14,159 nucleotides of DNA from Opitutia bacterium. GTDB taxonomy: Bacteria; Verrucomicrobiota; Verrucomicrobiia; Opitutales; UBA953. The notes under the pieces are model-generated. The model was not told where the DNA came from and searched no databases. It saw only the letters and a program-made list of their open reading frames with translations. Below, piece by piece: positions 6,252 through 14,159 of this stretch (position 1 is its first letter; each line of letters opens with the position of its first letter). The DNA lies in assembly GCA_947460445.1 (NCBI GenBank), contig CANHHS010000028.1, forward strand, positions 1 to 14,159. The letters run 5' to 3'. The translations under genes were made by a program, and so were the position numbers.

Positions 6252-8306
6252 ATGCCTGTTACATCTTATCTCACCGTGGCTTCCCCTAAACAATCCGCAC
6301 TTTCACTTAGTTTGCTACTCGCTGTAGGCGCGATGGCTGAGTCTGCGCCCGTTGTGCCGGCGCCCGTTACGCCAAACGTTGCGGTGGCCGCTGCGATACC
6401 TGCGTCGAGCTTGTCAGGCTCGGATAAAGTTGGTCCTGTTATTTTGCGCGACGAAACGGTTTCGCAAGTGATCGAACTTTTACAACGCTGGACCGGAAAG
6501 ACCGTTCTTCGACCCCAAGCACTTCCTGCCAATACCTATAATCTTTCATTACCCGAAGGAGCCACGCGCGACGAAGCACTCCAAGCGCTAGAAACCCTTT
6601 TAAGTCTCAACGGCTGTGCGATTATTGGCCAAGGCGATAAATTTTTAAAAGTTGTTCCCAATGCAGTCGCGCGCACCGAGACACCAGCTTTGATTGCGGG
6701 CTCGACCCTTGGGCTTCCTCCGTCGGGTCGTGTGGGTGCAAAGATTTTCCACCTCGAGTTTATTCCTGCCACAGAGTTTTTAACTCAATTGGCGTCGACC
6801 CTGAATAGCACCTTGGGGGCTCCTCCAATTGTGTTTGCCCGCACCAATTCTATTTTGGTCACCGACTCGGTTTCCAATCTCCAGCGCATCGAAGCCATTC
6901 TCAAAGAGCTCGATCACCCGAAGATAGATTTTGGATCAAAGGTTTATACCTTGGAGCATGCCAATGCAGCCGATGTGGTACGCAAGTTAACCTCACTCCT
7001 CGCCGGACCTCTCTCAGGTCGATTATCCAGCGGCACAACGTTTAGCTCAGATGATCGTACCAATCGCGTCATATTGCTCGGAGACCCAAGGCAGCAGACA
7101 TTCTTTGATGGCTTAGTTGCTCAACTCGATGTGCGCTCGGATCCGAATACGCATACGGAAGTCTTGCCCCTGCGTCATGCCAATGCCCCTGATATTGCGA
7201 CCTTGCTTACTCAGTTGGTAACGGGTCAAAAGGCTGCCCGGGCAGGTACCGCTGCGACCAATGCGAATAAACGTACAACCGCGACCCCCACTGCTCAGGG
7301 AAATGCTGCGACGCCTGCCACGCCTGCGGCGGCCGTTGCTGCAGCTGCCGAGCAAGGTGGCGCGGATGAGTTTAGTCAGTCCGTTACGGTGGTTGCCGAT
7401 ACGCGTAGTAACGCCTTGGTTGTATCAGGCACGACCGACGACCTCCGACTGCTCAAAGATTTAGTGGACCGGATTGATATTCTTCTCGCGCAAGTACGTA
7501 TCGAAGTGGTCATTGCAGAAGTCACGCTTACCGACAACGCATCCAGCGGCTTAGATCAACTCGGGCTGACAGTTACCGGAAGCAAGCTCACTGGTTTTTC
7601 GGGTGCGGGCGCTGGACTCAATGTTACCAACGGTTCAGTTTTCCGCACGCCAACGGGTGATAATGACCTTTCGGCAACCATCGGGCTTACGTCCACGCCG
7701 CGTAAGAGTGACACCAATATTCTTTCTAATCCCTCGGTCACCACCACGCATAACAAGGAAGCAACAATCTTTGTGGGTGAATCCCGTCCAGTTGTCACCG
7801 GTACGACAAGTACTCCAGGCGCTACTACAGGGATCACGACTTCATCCACTGTCACCCAGCGCGACATCGGCATTCAGCTCAAAGTCCTTCCGTTGATTGG
7901 ACAGGATGGATCGGTACAGTTGCAAGTACAGCAATCCGTCGAAGACATTCTCGGAACGGTTCTCCTGGACGGCAATGAGCAGCCACGTATTGGTCGCCGC
8001 ACTACGGAATCATTTGTCAGTGCGAAGTCGGGAGAAATTATTGTGCTCGGCGGTTTACAGCGCAGCCAACTTACCAAATCAAAAAATCGCTTAGGGCCGA
8101 TTGCTTGGATTGGTGATCTGTTAGGTGGCTCGAAAGAAGAAGAGACCAAGACAGAGCTCATCATTTTCCTTCGTCCCTATGTATTGACGGGCACGCCCGT
8201 GGATAACGTGGACGCTTTACGTCGCGTGGATGGCACGGTACACAAAGAAGCGGTGCGGGCGATTTTCGATAACAAGCCAGGTTCGGCTGAAGGTTCGTCC
8301 AAGTGA
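6252..8306 (+). CDS. gspD: Type II secretion secretin GspD
   Basis: A 684-residue secretin, the outer-membrane pore of the T2SS. A signal peptide ends near residue 29 (SALSLSLLLAVGAMA). The periplasmic domains follow in order: N0 (about 58-137), N1 (163-224), N2 (229-296) and N3 (301-412, with a flexible Ala/Thr-rich insert at about 325-375). The secretin beta-barrel domain spans about 415-646. Landmarks include VRIEVVIAEVTL (415-426), the gate-region motif VGESRPVVTG (508-517), SGEIIVLGGL (593-602) and the closing ELIIFLRPYVL (635-645). There is no long C-terminal S-domain of the kind that binds a pilotin; only about 38 polar residues follow the barrel. ATG 6252 is preferred over GTG 6216 because it puts the signal peptide near the N-terminus. 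Its stop overlaps the gspE start by 4 bases (GTGA), implying translational coupling. A type IV pilus secretin is less likely, since K-, L- and M-like T2SS genes lie next to it. Confidence 0.93.
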   Translation: MPVTSYLTVASPKQSALSLSLLLAVGAMAESAPVVPAPVTPNVAVAAAIPASSLSGSDKVGPVILRDETVSQVIELLQRWTGKTVLRPQALPANTYNLSLPEGATRDEALQALETLLSLNGCAIIGQGDKFLKVVPNAVARTETPALIAGSTLGLPPSGRVGAKIFHLEFIPATEFLTQLASTLNSTLGAPPIVFARTNSILVTDSVSNLQRIEAILKELDHPKIDFGSKVYTLEHANAADVVRKLTSLLAGPLSGRLSSGTTFSSDDRTNRVILLGDPRQQTFFDGLVAQLDVRSDPNTHTEVLPLRHANAPDIATLLTQLVTGQKAARAGTAATNANKRTTATPTAQGNAATPATPAAAVAAAAEQGGADEFSQSVTVVADTRSNALVVSGTTDDLRLLKDLVDRIDILLAQVRIEVVIAEVTLTDNASSGLDQLGLTVTGSKLTGFSGAGAGLNVTNGSVFRTPTGDNDLSATIGLTSTPRKSDTNILSNPSVTTTHNKEATIFVGESRPVVTGTTSTPGATTGITTSSTVTQRDIGIQLKVLPLIGQDGSVQLQVQQSVEDILGTVLLDGNEQPRIGRRTTESFVSAKSGEIIVLGGLQRSQLTKSKNRLGPIAWIGDLLGGSKEEETKTELIIFLRPYVLTGTPVDNVDALRRVDGTVHKEAVRAIFDNKPGSAEGSSK

Positions 8307-9985
8307 GCACAGCTCGCCCCAGTTTACTGGCGGCACTGTCCGCGCGGATGGGCGACGCCCCAGCGGCGGCACTTCTGGATTTACCGGTTGAGGCCCGCCA
8401 GAAAGCACTCGCTCAAGCTTTGGCCACAGATGAAGCGGGAGCCTTACGTGCACTTTCAGAAATGTGTGGGTTGGTAGTTTTGCCTGAGCCCGCGGCCGAT
8501 ACCGAGGGCGTACGGCGCTTGCCAGCGCGCATGGCTGCAGAAGTTCAAGCCATCCCTGTGCTCTTGCCGGGCGCATCGTCGGATCGACTGGAATTAGCAA
8601 CCGCTTGGCCTCCCGACTTAAAATCTACGGCTTGGGCAGCCACATTCTCGGCGCGCCGGCCACGCTGGCACCTCGCTCCCGCTGATCGTGTCGGTTTGCT
8701 AATCCGTGAAAATTACGGCGTCGGATCGGGAACTCTAGAGGACGATTCTGAAGACCAACCAATTTATGATGCAACGCCCGCTGATGTAGATGCGGATGCC
8801 GACGCTGCGGTCGTGCGATTTGTTTCCGATGTCTTAACCCAGGCTGTTGCTGAGCGAGCGACCGACGTTCACTTTGAGCCCCAAGAAAATTCGCTACGTA
8901 TTCGCTTCCGCGTCGACGGGATTCTCATTCCCGTGCCGCTTCCTGATAACTTAGCGCGATTCCAAGATGCGATTATTTCGCGCTTAAAGATTATGGCTCG
9001 GCTCAATATTTCCGAGCGCCGCTTGCCCCAAGATGGCCGTATTAATTTCCGCGATGGCACGAATGTTTTAGATATTCGCGTTTCAACTATCCCGACCATT
9101 TATGCAGAGTCTGTTTCCCTTCGTCTATTGAATCAGCGGAAAGAGGCCTACGACATGGATCGGGTTGGTTTGGGCCCCGATGAGCAAGCTGCGGTTCGCC
9201 GGGTGCTCGCTTACCCACACGGCATTGTTTTGGTTACGGGCCCCACAGGCTCAGGTAAATCAACGACCCTCAATGCTTTTTTGCGCGAGATTAATTCTCC
9301 CGATCTGCGTCTCGTAACGATTGAAGACCCAATTGAGTATGAAGTGCCGGGAGCAAATCAGGTTCAGGCCAAACCTGAGATTGGATTAACCTTTGCGGCG
9401 GCACTGCGTAGCACGTTACGCCAAGATCCCGACGTCATCATGGTCGGGGAAATTCGAGATTTAGAAACTGCCGAGATTGCTATTCGCGCTTCCCTAACCG
9501 GTCACTTGGTCTTCTCCACGCTACACACGAACGATGCACCTGGCGCAATCACCCGTTTGGTCGACATGGGTATCGAGCCCTTCCTTGTCGCTTCTGCGGT
9601 TGAGCTGGTCATTGCCCAGCGCTTGGTGCGACGGCTTTGCCCTGATTGCTCGACAGCCGCCGCCCCTGATCGCGCACGGTTAGCTCCGGCGCTCGCTGCG
9701 TTGGGATTGCCGCTGTCTGTATTAGATGGCGTGAAAGAGCTGCGCCAGCCGGTGGGCTGTCGTCGCTGTCGTGGCACGGGCTATAATGGCCGCGTCGGCG
9801 TCTTCGAACTTTTCTTCCCCAAGCCTGCTCACGATCTCGTCGTCCGTCGCACAAGTAATCGTGAACTAACCGAATTTGCAGTCACCCATGGGATGCGTCC
9901 GCTAGCTCAATCGGGATGGCTTAAGGCTGTTGCCGGATTAACAACGGTTGAAGAGCTCGTGCGTAATATTGCGGCTAACGAATAA
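8303..9985 (+). CDS. gspE: Type II secretion ATPase GspE
   Basis: A 560-residue hexameric secretion ATPase that powers pseudopilus assembly from the cytoplasmic face of the inner membrane. The N-terminal N1E/MshEN-like domain spans about 1-140. An acidic linker (145-168, rich in Asp) leads to the N2E domain, with AVAERATDVHFEP (181-193). The ATPase core contains Walker A GPTGSGKST (313-321), the Asp box (VTIEDPIEYEV, 338-348), Walker B RQDPDVIMVGEIRD (373-386) and the His box (LTGHLVFSTLHTND, 398-411). A four-cysteine zinc site is complete: Cys446, Cys449, Cys486 and Cys489 (CPDC, CRRC). The start is GTG 8303 inside the gspD stop codon, so expression is probably coupled. PilB of type IV pili is a close relative; the T2SS gene context favours GspE. 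Confidence 0.94.
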   Translation: MSTARPSLLAALSARMGDAPAAALLDLPVEARQKALAQALATDEAGALRALSEMCGLVVLPEPAADTEGVRRLPARMAAEVQAIPVLLPGASSDRLELATAWPPDLKSTAWAATFSARRPRWHLAPADRVGLLIRENYGVGSGTLEDDSEDQPIYDATPADVDADADAAVVRFVSDVLTQAVAERATDVHFEPQENSLRIRFRVDGILIPVPLPDNLARFQDAIISRLKIMARLNISERRLPQDGRINFRDGTNVLDIRVSTIPTIYAESVSLRLLNQRKEAYDMDRVGLGPDEQAAVRRVLAYPHGIVLVTGPTGSGKSTTLNAFLREINSPDLRLVTIEDPIEYEVPGANQVQAKPEIGLTFAAALRSTLRQDPDVIMVGEIRDLETAEIAIRASLTGHLVFSTLHTNDAPGAITRLVDMGIEPFLVASAVELVIAQRLVRRLCPDCSTAAAPDRARLAPALAALGLPLSVLDGVKELRQPVGCRRCRGTGYNGRVGVFELFFPKPAHDLVVRRTSNRELTEFAVTHGMRPLAQSGWLKAVAGLTTVEELVRNIAANE

Positions 9986-9988
9986 GCC

Positions 9989-11212
9989 ATGCCGTCGTTT
10001 TCTTACCGTGCACGTGACGCTGCTGGGGCGATAGCCGAAGGCAAAATTGAGGCAGCCAATCGTCGCGAGGCCTTACGCCGCTTACAGTCACAAGGACTAA
10101 CCCCGATTAGCTTAGGCGAATCCGCAGCTGCCGGTGCAGCGACGACTGGGAAGCTAGCTTTACCTCAAAGCAAAGAGCCAGGCACGCCCGAGCGCTTGCC
10201 ATTCCTTGAGGCCTTAGATGATTTAGTGCGCGGCGGACTTTCGGCGGGTGAAGGCGTTCGCTTGTTGGCGCTTCGTTTACAACCAGGGCCACTTCGCAAC
10301 TTAGCCGCAGGCATTTGGTCACGCTTAGGTGAAGGCCAAACCCTTTCAGCCGCGCTAGCCTCTTTCCCTAAAGTTTTTGATGCTCACTCTGTACACCTTG
10401 TCGCTGCCGGCGAAGCGACCGGAAGTTTGCGCGAAGTTTTAGCACGGCTGATTCGTCACTATACTGAACAAAGAGATTTTCGCCGCCGTCTGGTAGGCGT
10501 GATGGCTTACCCTGTTGCTATTTGTATGCTCGCCGCGGGCGTGGTGGCATTCTTTATCCTCTTCTTGCTCCCGCGGCTTCAGTCAGTTTTGACGTCGTTG
10601 GGCGGCAAGTTGCCTTTTTCAACGCGATTACTTGTGGGGGCTGCGGATGTTTTTGTCGTCACGTTCCCTTTTGTCTTAGGTGCGGTGATTATTGGCGTCC
10701 TCGCGATTATGCGTTGGCGTCGGACGGAAGAAGGTCGACTAGGCGCAGATACATTATTACTTCGCGTGCCCATTGCTGGAGCAATTGTCACGCGCATTTC
10801 CGTACTTAATTTTTGCGAGACATTGGCCGCGCTGCTTGAGAACGGAATTACGACGGCGTCTGCACTTCGTTATGCAGAAAAGACTGCACCCAATCGCGCA
10901 CTGCGCGCACGTTTGCGTGCGGCGACCGATCGCGTTCTCGAGGGCGAGTCGCTCTCTCGCGCCCTGCAGCGCACCAAAGTTTTCCCCATTCTCTTGCTCG
11001 ACCGTATTACGGTAGCGGAGCAGACGGGCAATTTGGCGCCAGGGCTTCGGGATGTTGCCCAGTCTTATCGCGTCGACCTCGATCGTTGGCTCGGAGGTCT
11101 TGCCACAACCGTTTCTTCGGCGGTGCTTATTGCAGCGTTTTCGACCGTCGGCTTTATTGCCTACGGAATTGTTTCCGCTATCTTCGAAGTCAGTAGCAGT
11201 TTCCGCTTTTAA
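9989..11212 (+). CDS. gspF: Type II secretion inner-membrane platform protein GspF
   Basis: A 407-residue polytopic inner-membrane protein that forms the platform on which GspE acts. The N-terminus MPSFSYRARDAAGAIAEGKIEA is the standard GspF/PilC opening. Two T2SSF repeats are visible at about 73-195 and 275-397, each with the family signature (LVAAGEATGSLREVLARL at 137-154 and ITVAEQTGNLAPGLRDVA at 340-357). Three membrane segments are predicted by eye at about 170-195, 217-241 and 374-398. It starts 3 bases after the gspE stop and has no obvious ribosome binding site, so translation probably depends on gspE. It is the last gene of the rightward unit and ends 2 bases from the gspM-like stop codon on the other strand. 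Confidence 0.93.
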   Translation: MPSFSYRARDAAGAIAEGKIEAANRREALRRLQSQGLTPISLGESAAAGAATTGKLALPQSKEPGTPERLPFLEALDDLVRGGLSAGEGVRLLALRLQPGPLRNLAAGIWSRLGEGQTLSAALASFPKVFDAHSVHLVAAGEATGSLREVLARLIRHYTEQRDFRRRLVGVMAYPVAICMLAAGVVAFFILFLLPRLQSVLTSLGGKLPFSTRLLVGAADVFVVTFPFVLGAVIIGVLAIMRWRRTEEGRLGADTLLLRVPIAGAIVTRISVLNFCETLAALLENGITTASALRYAEKTAPNRALRARLRAATDRVLEGESLSRALQRTKVFPILLLDRITVAEQTGNLAPGLRDVAQSYRVDLDRWLGGLATTVSSAVLIAAFSTVGFIAYGIVSAIFEVSSSFRF

Positions 11213-11214
11213 AC

Positions 11215-11739
11215 TTAACGGGCTACAAGTTCGACAGCGGTAACTTGAAGTCTCGCACTCACGCTATTTCCTGAGCCACGTTCAGCCTGTATGCTAATCG
11301 GCCCAAGTGCGAGGTAGGGCGAACTAGGCTGAATCGATTGGTAGAAGGCAATCAACGCAGAGAGGTCAGCGCGACGACAGGTTAACTGCACGGAGTGAAC
11401 GGCAAATGCACCTGAGCGCTGTGTTTTGGGTGGGTCCGTGTTGACGTTGAGGCCGGCATTTTTGGCTAGTGCCATTGCTTCAGCTACGAGGCGTGCCGCA
11501 TCGTATCCTTTGCCCGATTCAAGACCGCTGGTTGCCTTGGCGGCCAACGCATGAACCTCTTTGTCTTTGGCGAGCCAGAGGGTTTGCACTTCGGCTTCGG
11601 CCTGCGTTGTGCGAGAGGCTGACCAGGCTTCATTGAGGTGTCCGGCAGCTGTGGTGCACCAAAGGAATGCCGCGACGGTCAGTCCTAAAAGAATGAGGAT
11701 GCGCTCGCGCGGGGCACGGCTAAGAAAAAGGTGTCTCAT
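11215..11739 (-). CDS. gspM: GspM/PilO-like type II secretion protein
   Basis: A 174-residue bitopic membrane protein. Its architecture matches GspM: a short basic cytoplasmic N-terminus (MRHLFLSRAPRER), one membrane helix (about 14-32, ILILLGLTVAAFLWCTTAA), a helical coiled-coil-like region (40-95) and a small C-terminal ferredoxin-like domain (113-172). GspM partners GspL in the inner-membrane assembly platform. Sequence similarity in this family is low, so the call rests on architecture and on position after gspK and gspL. The start ATG 11739 overlaps the gspL-like stop by 4 bases (ATGA), implying translational coupling. It is the last gene of the leftward unit. Confidence 0.75.
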   Translation of the reverse strand: MRHLFLSRAPRERILILLGLTVAAFLWCTTAAGHLNEAWSASRTTQAEAEVQTLWLAKDKEVHALAAKATSGLESGKGYDAARLVAEAMALAKNAGLNVNTDPPKTQRSGAFAVHSVQLTCRRADLSALIAFYQSIQPSSPYLALGPISIQAERGSGNSVSARLQVTAVELVAR

Positions 11740-12863
11740 TCGGGTTTGGCGGCTTTGCGTAAGGCATCGGCGCGGAATGTAATAGTGATAGTGAAGGTGG
11801 TGTTTCCGTCTCGAGCGCGTAGATCACGTGTTTCGGTTTTAGAAATGAGCTTAGCCTCGGCTCGCAAGGCTTGCTCGAAGGCACTGACGTCTTCGGGGCT
11901 GGTTGTTTTTGCCTCAACTTCCAGTACGGCTCCACCTTTGCAAGAAACACCTTGGAAGGTGAGGCTTGCGGGCCGGTGGCTATTAACAATTGAGAGCATT
12001 TCGAAGGGCAGCGGTCGATTGTCGCCCAGTTCGGAAATTTTAGCCGACAGACTATTCAAGTTTTCAAGCTCTTGTACCTTAGGTCGATTGAGGTCGAGGG
12101 CTGCCATTAATTCATTTGTTCGCCAATTCATTATCGCAGCGCCTGCGTCGGTGGCGGCCGCAAGCAGCACGCAGCACGCAGCGATTTGTGCCATCATCCA
12201 GGCTCGCTTCTCCCATGCTGCTTGGCTGCGACGTTTTTCAAGGAAAGCCGCATCGCGAACGTCAGCATCGTCGAGCGATCGTGGAGCTACATGGTAGCTC
12301 GGCCCGTCAACCACGCCCACAGATAAGCCATTATCATCACCGCGGCCCTTGATTAAGCCGGAGATTTTGATGACAGGCGTATTAGCGGGAAGTTCTGCCA
12401 GTAAAGCGGCTTCAGCGGCAGCAGCTTCGGGTGTGCCATCTGCCGTCGCAAAACTGACCATCGAAGTCGGCAGGTTTTCGTTGGCTCGCCAAGCGAGGGC
12501 AATCGCGCGTTCAGCGTTAACGTGAACAAGGACTGCATTGGCATTCGGATTTTGTCCGAGAAGTGCTAAAAATTCCGGCACGACTGGAGAGGACGCTGGC
12601 CAACTGGCAATTTCTTCAGCTGTAAAGCGACGCTTATGTGCGGCGAAGGCAAGGGCGGAGCGACCATCCGCTCCATGTACTAATCCCAAGAGGAGTTGGT
12701 TGGCTGGGAAAGGGGAGCTGGCTTCAAGGGCGAGTTCAACTTGGCTGCGTGCGGGTGTAGCGGGATCGAGTTCTACGCGCATCACAAAGAAGCGATCCGC
12801 TGGCAGGAGCACCGCTTCGTTCGGCAATGGTTTAGGCAGCCAGCGCTGCAGTAATGAATTCAT
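11736..12863 (-). CDS. gspL: GspL-like (PilM/PilN-like) type II secretion protein
   Basis: A 375-residue protein with a cytoplasmic domain at 1-220, one membrane helix (about 222-246, WMMAQIAACCVLLAAATDAGAAI), a heptad-like segment (250-285) and a periplasmic ferredoxin-like domain (about 286-370). GspL links the ATPase GspE to the inner-membrane platform through its cytoplasmic domain. The N-terminal part (FFVMRVELDP, LEASSPFP) resembles the first subdomain of GspL/PilM actin-like folds, but it looks short for a full one. The C-terminal half is PilN-like. The start ATG 12863 overlaps the gspK stop (ATGA, 12860-12863), and the gene's own stop overlaps the gspM-like start in the same way. Family assignment relies on architecture plus context rather than strong motifs. 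Confidence 0.75.
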   Translation of the reverse strand: MNSLLQRWLPKPLPNEAVLLPADRFFVMRVELDPATPARSQVELALEASSPFPANQLLLGLVHGADGRSALAFAAHKRRFTAEEIASWPASSPVVPEFLALLGQNPNANAVLVHVNAERAIALAWRANENLPTSMVSFATADGTPEAAAAEAALLAELPANTPVIKISGLIKGRGDDNGLSVGVVDGPSYHVAPRSLDDADVRDAAFLEKRRSQAAWEKRAWMMAQIAACCVLLAAATDAGAAIMNWRTNELMAALDLNRPKVQELENLNSLSAKISELGDNRPLPFEMLSIVNSHRPASLTFQGVSCKGGAVLEVEAKTTSPEDVSAFEQALRAEAKLISKTETRDLRARDGNTTFTITITFRADALRKAAKPE

Positions 12864-14159
12864 CGAGTTGTGCCAGGCACGGGGCGTGGGTTGGGCGCTT
12901 CGGTTAGGTTTTCTGGCTGAAGGGGTGAGTTATCGGAAAGGGCGGTAATGCTGGATTGATTGCGGGGAACTTCGGCGGTTTCAAGTTCGGCCTGCCCAGA
13001 CGATTCACCCCATTCTAAAATGGGCAAGGGGTATTGAATAGACCCGCTCGCTGCGCCAGATGTTCCCCCTAAAGAAGAGCGCCCTGTCGTTAGGTTCTGC
13101 GTTCCGGCGGTTTGCCGGTTATTGGATTTAGTTTTCGTGCTGGTGGCACTGCTGCTGCTCGTCGTGCTTTTATTGGACAGCTGGAGTGATGGGGTATTTG
13201 TGCCTGTCGAGCTTGACTGAATGGCTCCTTCTGCGTCCGGATCAGCCATAGCCGCAGGGAAGGTTGCGGCAGTATCAAATGAGACAAGCATGGCAACTTC
13301 GTGTGTTGCTCGACCTTCACGAAGCGTAATGCGTGTCCGCAAAAGTCGGCAGAGAGTTCCAAGTCCTGCCGTGTTGGTCGCTCCCGCTACTAGACTGCGG
13401 TATTCAGTCATGCTACGAAAGTAGGGTGCAGACATTGAAGGACGGCGGCTGGGGTCCGTCCGGAAAGCCAGGGTTAGTTCAATTTGCCGATCATCAAAGC
13501 CTTTGGATTTAAGAACCAAAGGATCACAGGTATTAACATTCGTTGCCGAGAATTGATAAAGCGAAACGCAGCGCTTAAAGTCATGAAAGAGTTGTTTCGG
13601 CCTCGAGTCTTCGTCGAAGAAGAAATTACGAACGACGCCAATCGAGCGGAGCTCTTCGAAGGACCGGAGCGAACGCTCGGGTTGGTGGAAAGAAAGCCCA
13701 GCGCGTTCATAGGCTAAAGAGCTGGCTTGTTCGTCTTGGGCTTCATGCGCTGGTTTCATCCACGTGAAAAGTGCATCGCTCACCGTTTGAGCGTCCCGGA
13801 GTGTTAAGCCAAGTGCCTCGAATAGATTGGTTAGATCGAGTAGCGAGAGGTTTGGGAGCGATAATTTTGCACTCTCATCTTCGAAGGTGTAAGTGACGGT
13901 CAGGCCAGGGCGTACCCCAATCCCGGCATAACTATGTGGATCACCCCAGCCCTGTTCGGGTACGTGCATGCGACTGCTGTCGATTTGCCGAATCTCGGCG
14001 AGGGTCGCGACAAGCAACTCCGCTTCCGACCAAGCTTCTGAGCGCAGGCGTTGGCGGTCAGCCTCACGAGAGGCTAGGGCGAGTTCGAGTGAGTTGTCAT
14101 CTATCAACCGGAGCATGAGCATGGACCCCAGGGCGACGAGCACTAGCACAACAATGACA
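12860..14159 (-). CDS. gspK: GspK-like minor pseudopilin with Ser/Thr-rich C-terminal extension (5' end outside window)
   Basis: At least 432 residues are visible and the frame stays open to the right edge, so the true start is missing. The first visible residues (VIVVLVLVALGSMLMLRLI) are the hydrophobic N-terminal helix of a pseudopilin; the prepilin peptidase site should lie just outside. The T2SSK body follows. Numbering from the GTG at 14149, it includes FEDESAKLSLPNLSLLDL (about 89-106), a helix-hairpin-helix-like stretch LGLTLRDAQTVSDALFTW (113-130) and the second HhH-like motif VNTCDPLVLKSKGFDD (205-220). The core ends near residue 295. About 130 further residues follow, with a very Ser/Thr-rich low-complexity part at 312-370, which is unusual for GspK. 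GspK is thought to cap the pseudopilus tip with GspI and GspJ. Its stop overlaps the gspL start by 4 bases. Confidence 0.82.
   Translation of the reverse strand, partial: VIVVLVLVALGSMLMLRLIDDNSLELALASREADRQRLRSEAWSEAELLVATLAEIRQIDSSRMHVPEQGWGDPHSYAGIGVRPGLTVTYTFEDESAKLSLPNLSLLDLTNLFEALGLTLRDAQTVSDALFTWMKPAHEAQDEQASSLAYERAGLSFHQPERSLRSFEELRSIGVVRNFFFDEDSRPKQLFHDFKRCVSLYQFSATNVNTCDPLVLKSKGFDDRQIELTLAFRTDPSRRPSMSAPYFRSMTEYRSLVAGATNTAGLGTLCRLLRTRITLREGRATHEVAMLVSFDTAATFPAAMADPDAEGAIQSSSTGTNTPSLQLSNKSTTSSSSATSTKTKSNNRQTAGTQNLTTGRSSLGGTSGAASGSIQYPLPILEWGESSGQAELETAEVPRNQSSITALSDNSPLQPENLTEAPNPRPVPGTTR

Noticed and set aside
11226..11247. CAAGTT/AACTTG inverted repeat near the gspF/gspM junction as a terminator
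   Set aside because: The stem is only 6 bp with a 10-base loop, has no T run on either side and lies inside the gspM-like coding sequence.
11731..12297. 188-codon frame on the + strand opposite the gspL-like gene
   Set aside because: The Ser/Arg/Ala-rich translation has no motifs. The minus-strand gene is supported by ATGA overlaps on both sides.
12854..12863. Palindrome ATGAATTCAT at the gspL start
   Set aside because: It is only 10 bases and is explained by the coding sequence of Met-Asn-Ser plus the EcoRI-like GAATTC; no further symmetry surrounds it.

Overview
The window looks like chromosomal DNA from a Gram-negative bacterium: it holds a type II secretion system (T2SS) with an outer-membrane secretin, and a signal-peptide-bearing glycoside hydrolase. 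Gene content, moderately high G+C and the scarcity of clear Shine-Dalgarno sequences suggest Verrucomicrobiota (Opitutales-like), or a neighbour in the PVC group. This placement is an impression from gene style, not a demonstrated assignment. No tRNA, rRNA, CRISPR array, transposase or phage gene was seen. Coding density is very high: the largest gap between genes is about 160 bases.

Left part (1-6093). The last codons of an upstream gene run into a compact rho-independent terminator. It is followed within 5 bases by an OsmC/Ohr-type gene on the + strand. Four genes then lie on the minus strand. Read in transcription order from about 6093 down to 501 they are: an unrecognised 175-residue protein, RmuC, a SlyD-like FKBP prolyl isomerase with a Cys/His-rich repetitive tail, and a secreted GH2 beta-galactosidase-like enzyme carrying a discoidin-type (F5/8 C) domain. 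Gaps of 60, 101 and 50 bases would allow partial cotranscription. A strong hairpin covers the GH2 start codon.

Central divergent region (6094-6251). This short intergenic stretch separates the minus-strand group from the T2SS genes. It contains a perfect 18-bp operator-like palindrome and a separate 10-bp inverted repeat in the gspD leader.

Right part (6252-14159). The T2SS genes form two converging units. gspD (secretin), gspE (ATPase) and gspF (inner-membrane platform) read rightwards. gspK-, gspL- and gspM-like genes read leftwards, with gspK running off the right edge. Within the units the coupling is tight: gspD/gspE overlap by 4 bases, gspE/gspF are 3 bases apart, and K/L and L/M overlap by ATGA. 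The two units meet tail to tail with 2 bases between stop codons. Together they encode the outer-membrane pore, the motor, the platform and the inner-membrane linker. No gspC and no G/H/I/J pseudopilin genes are in the window; the pseudopilins may lie just beyond the right edge, upstream of gspK.

The secreted GH2 enzyme could be a T2SS client, but that is inference. No clearly new system was found. The best leads are the palindrome, the start-codon hairpin, the Cys/His tail, the split convergent T2SS layout and the unknown 175-residue protein.
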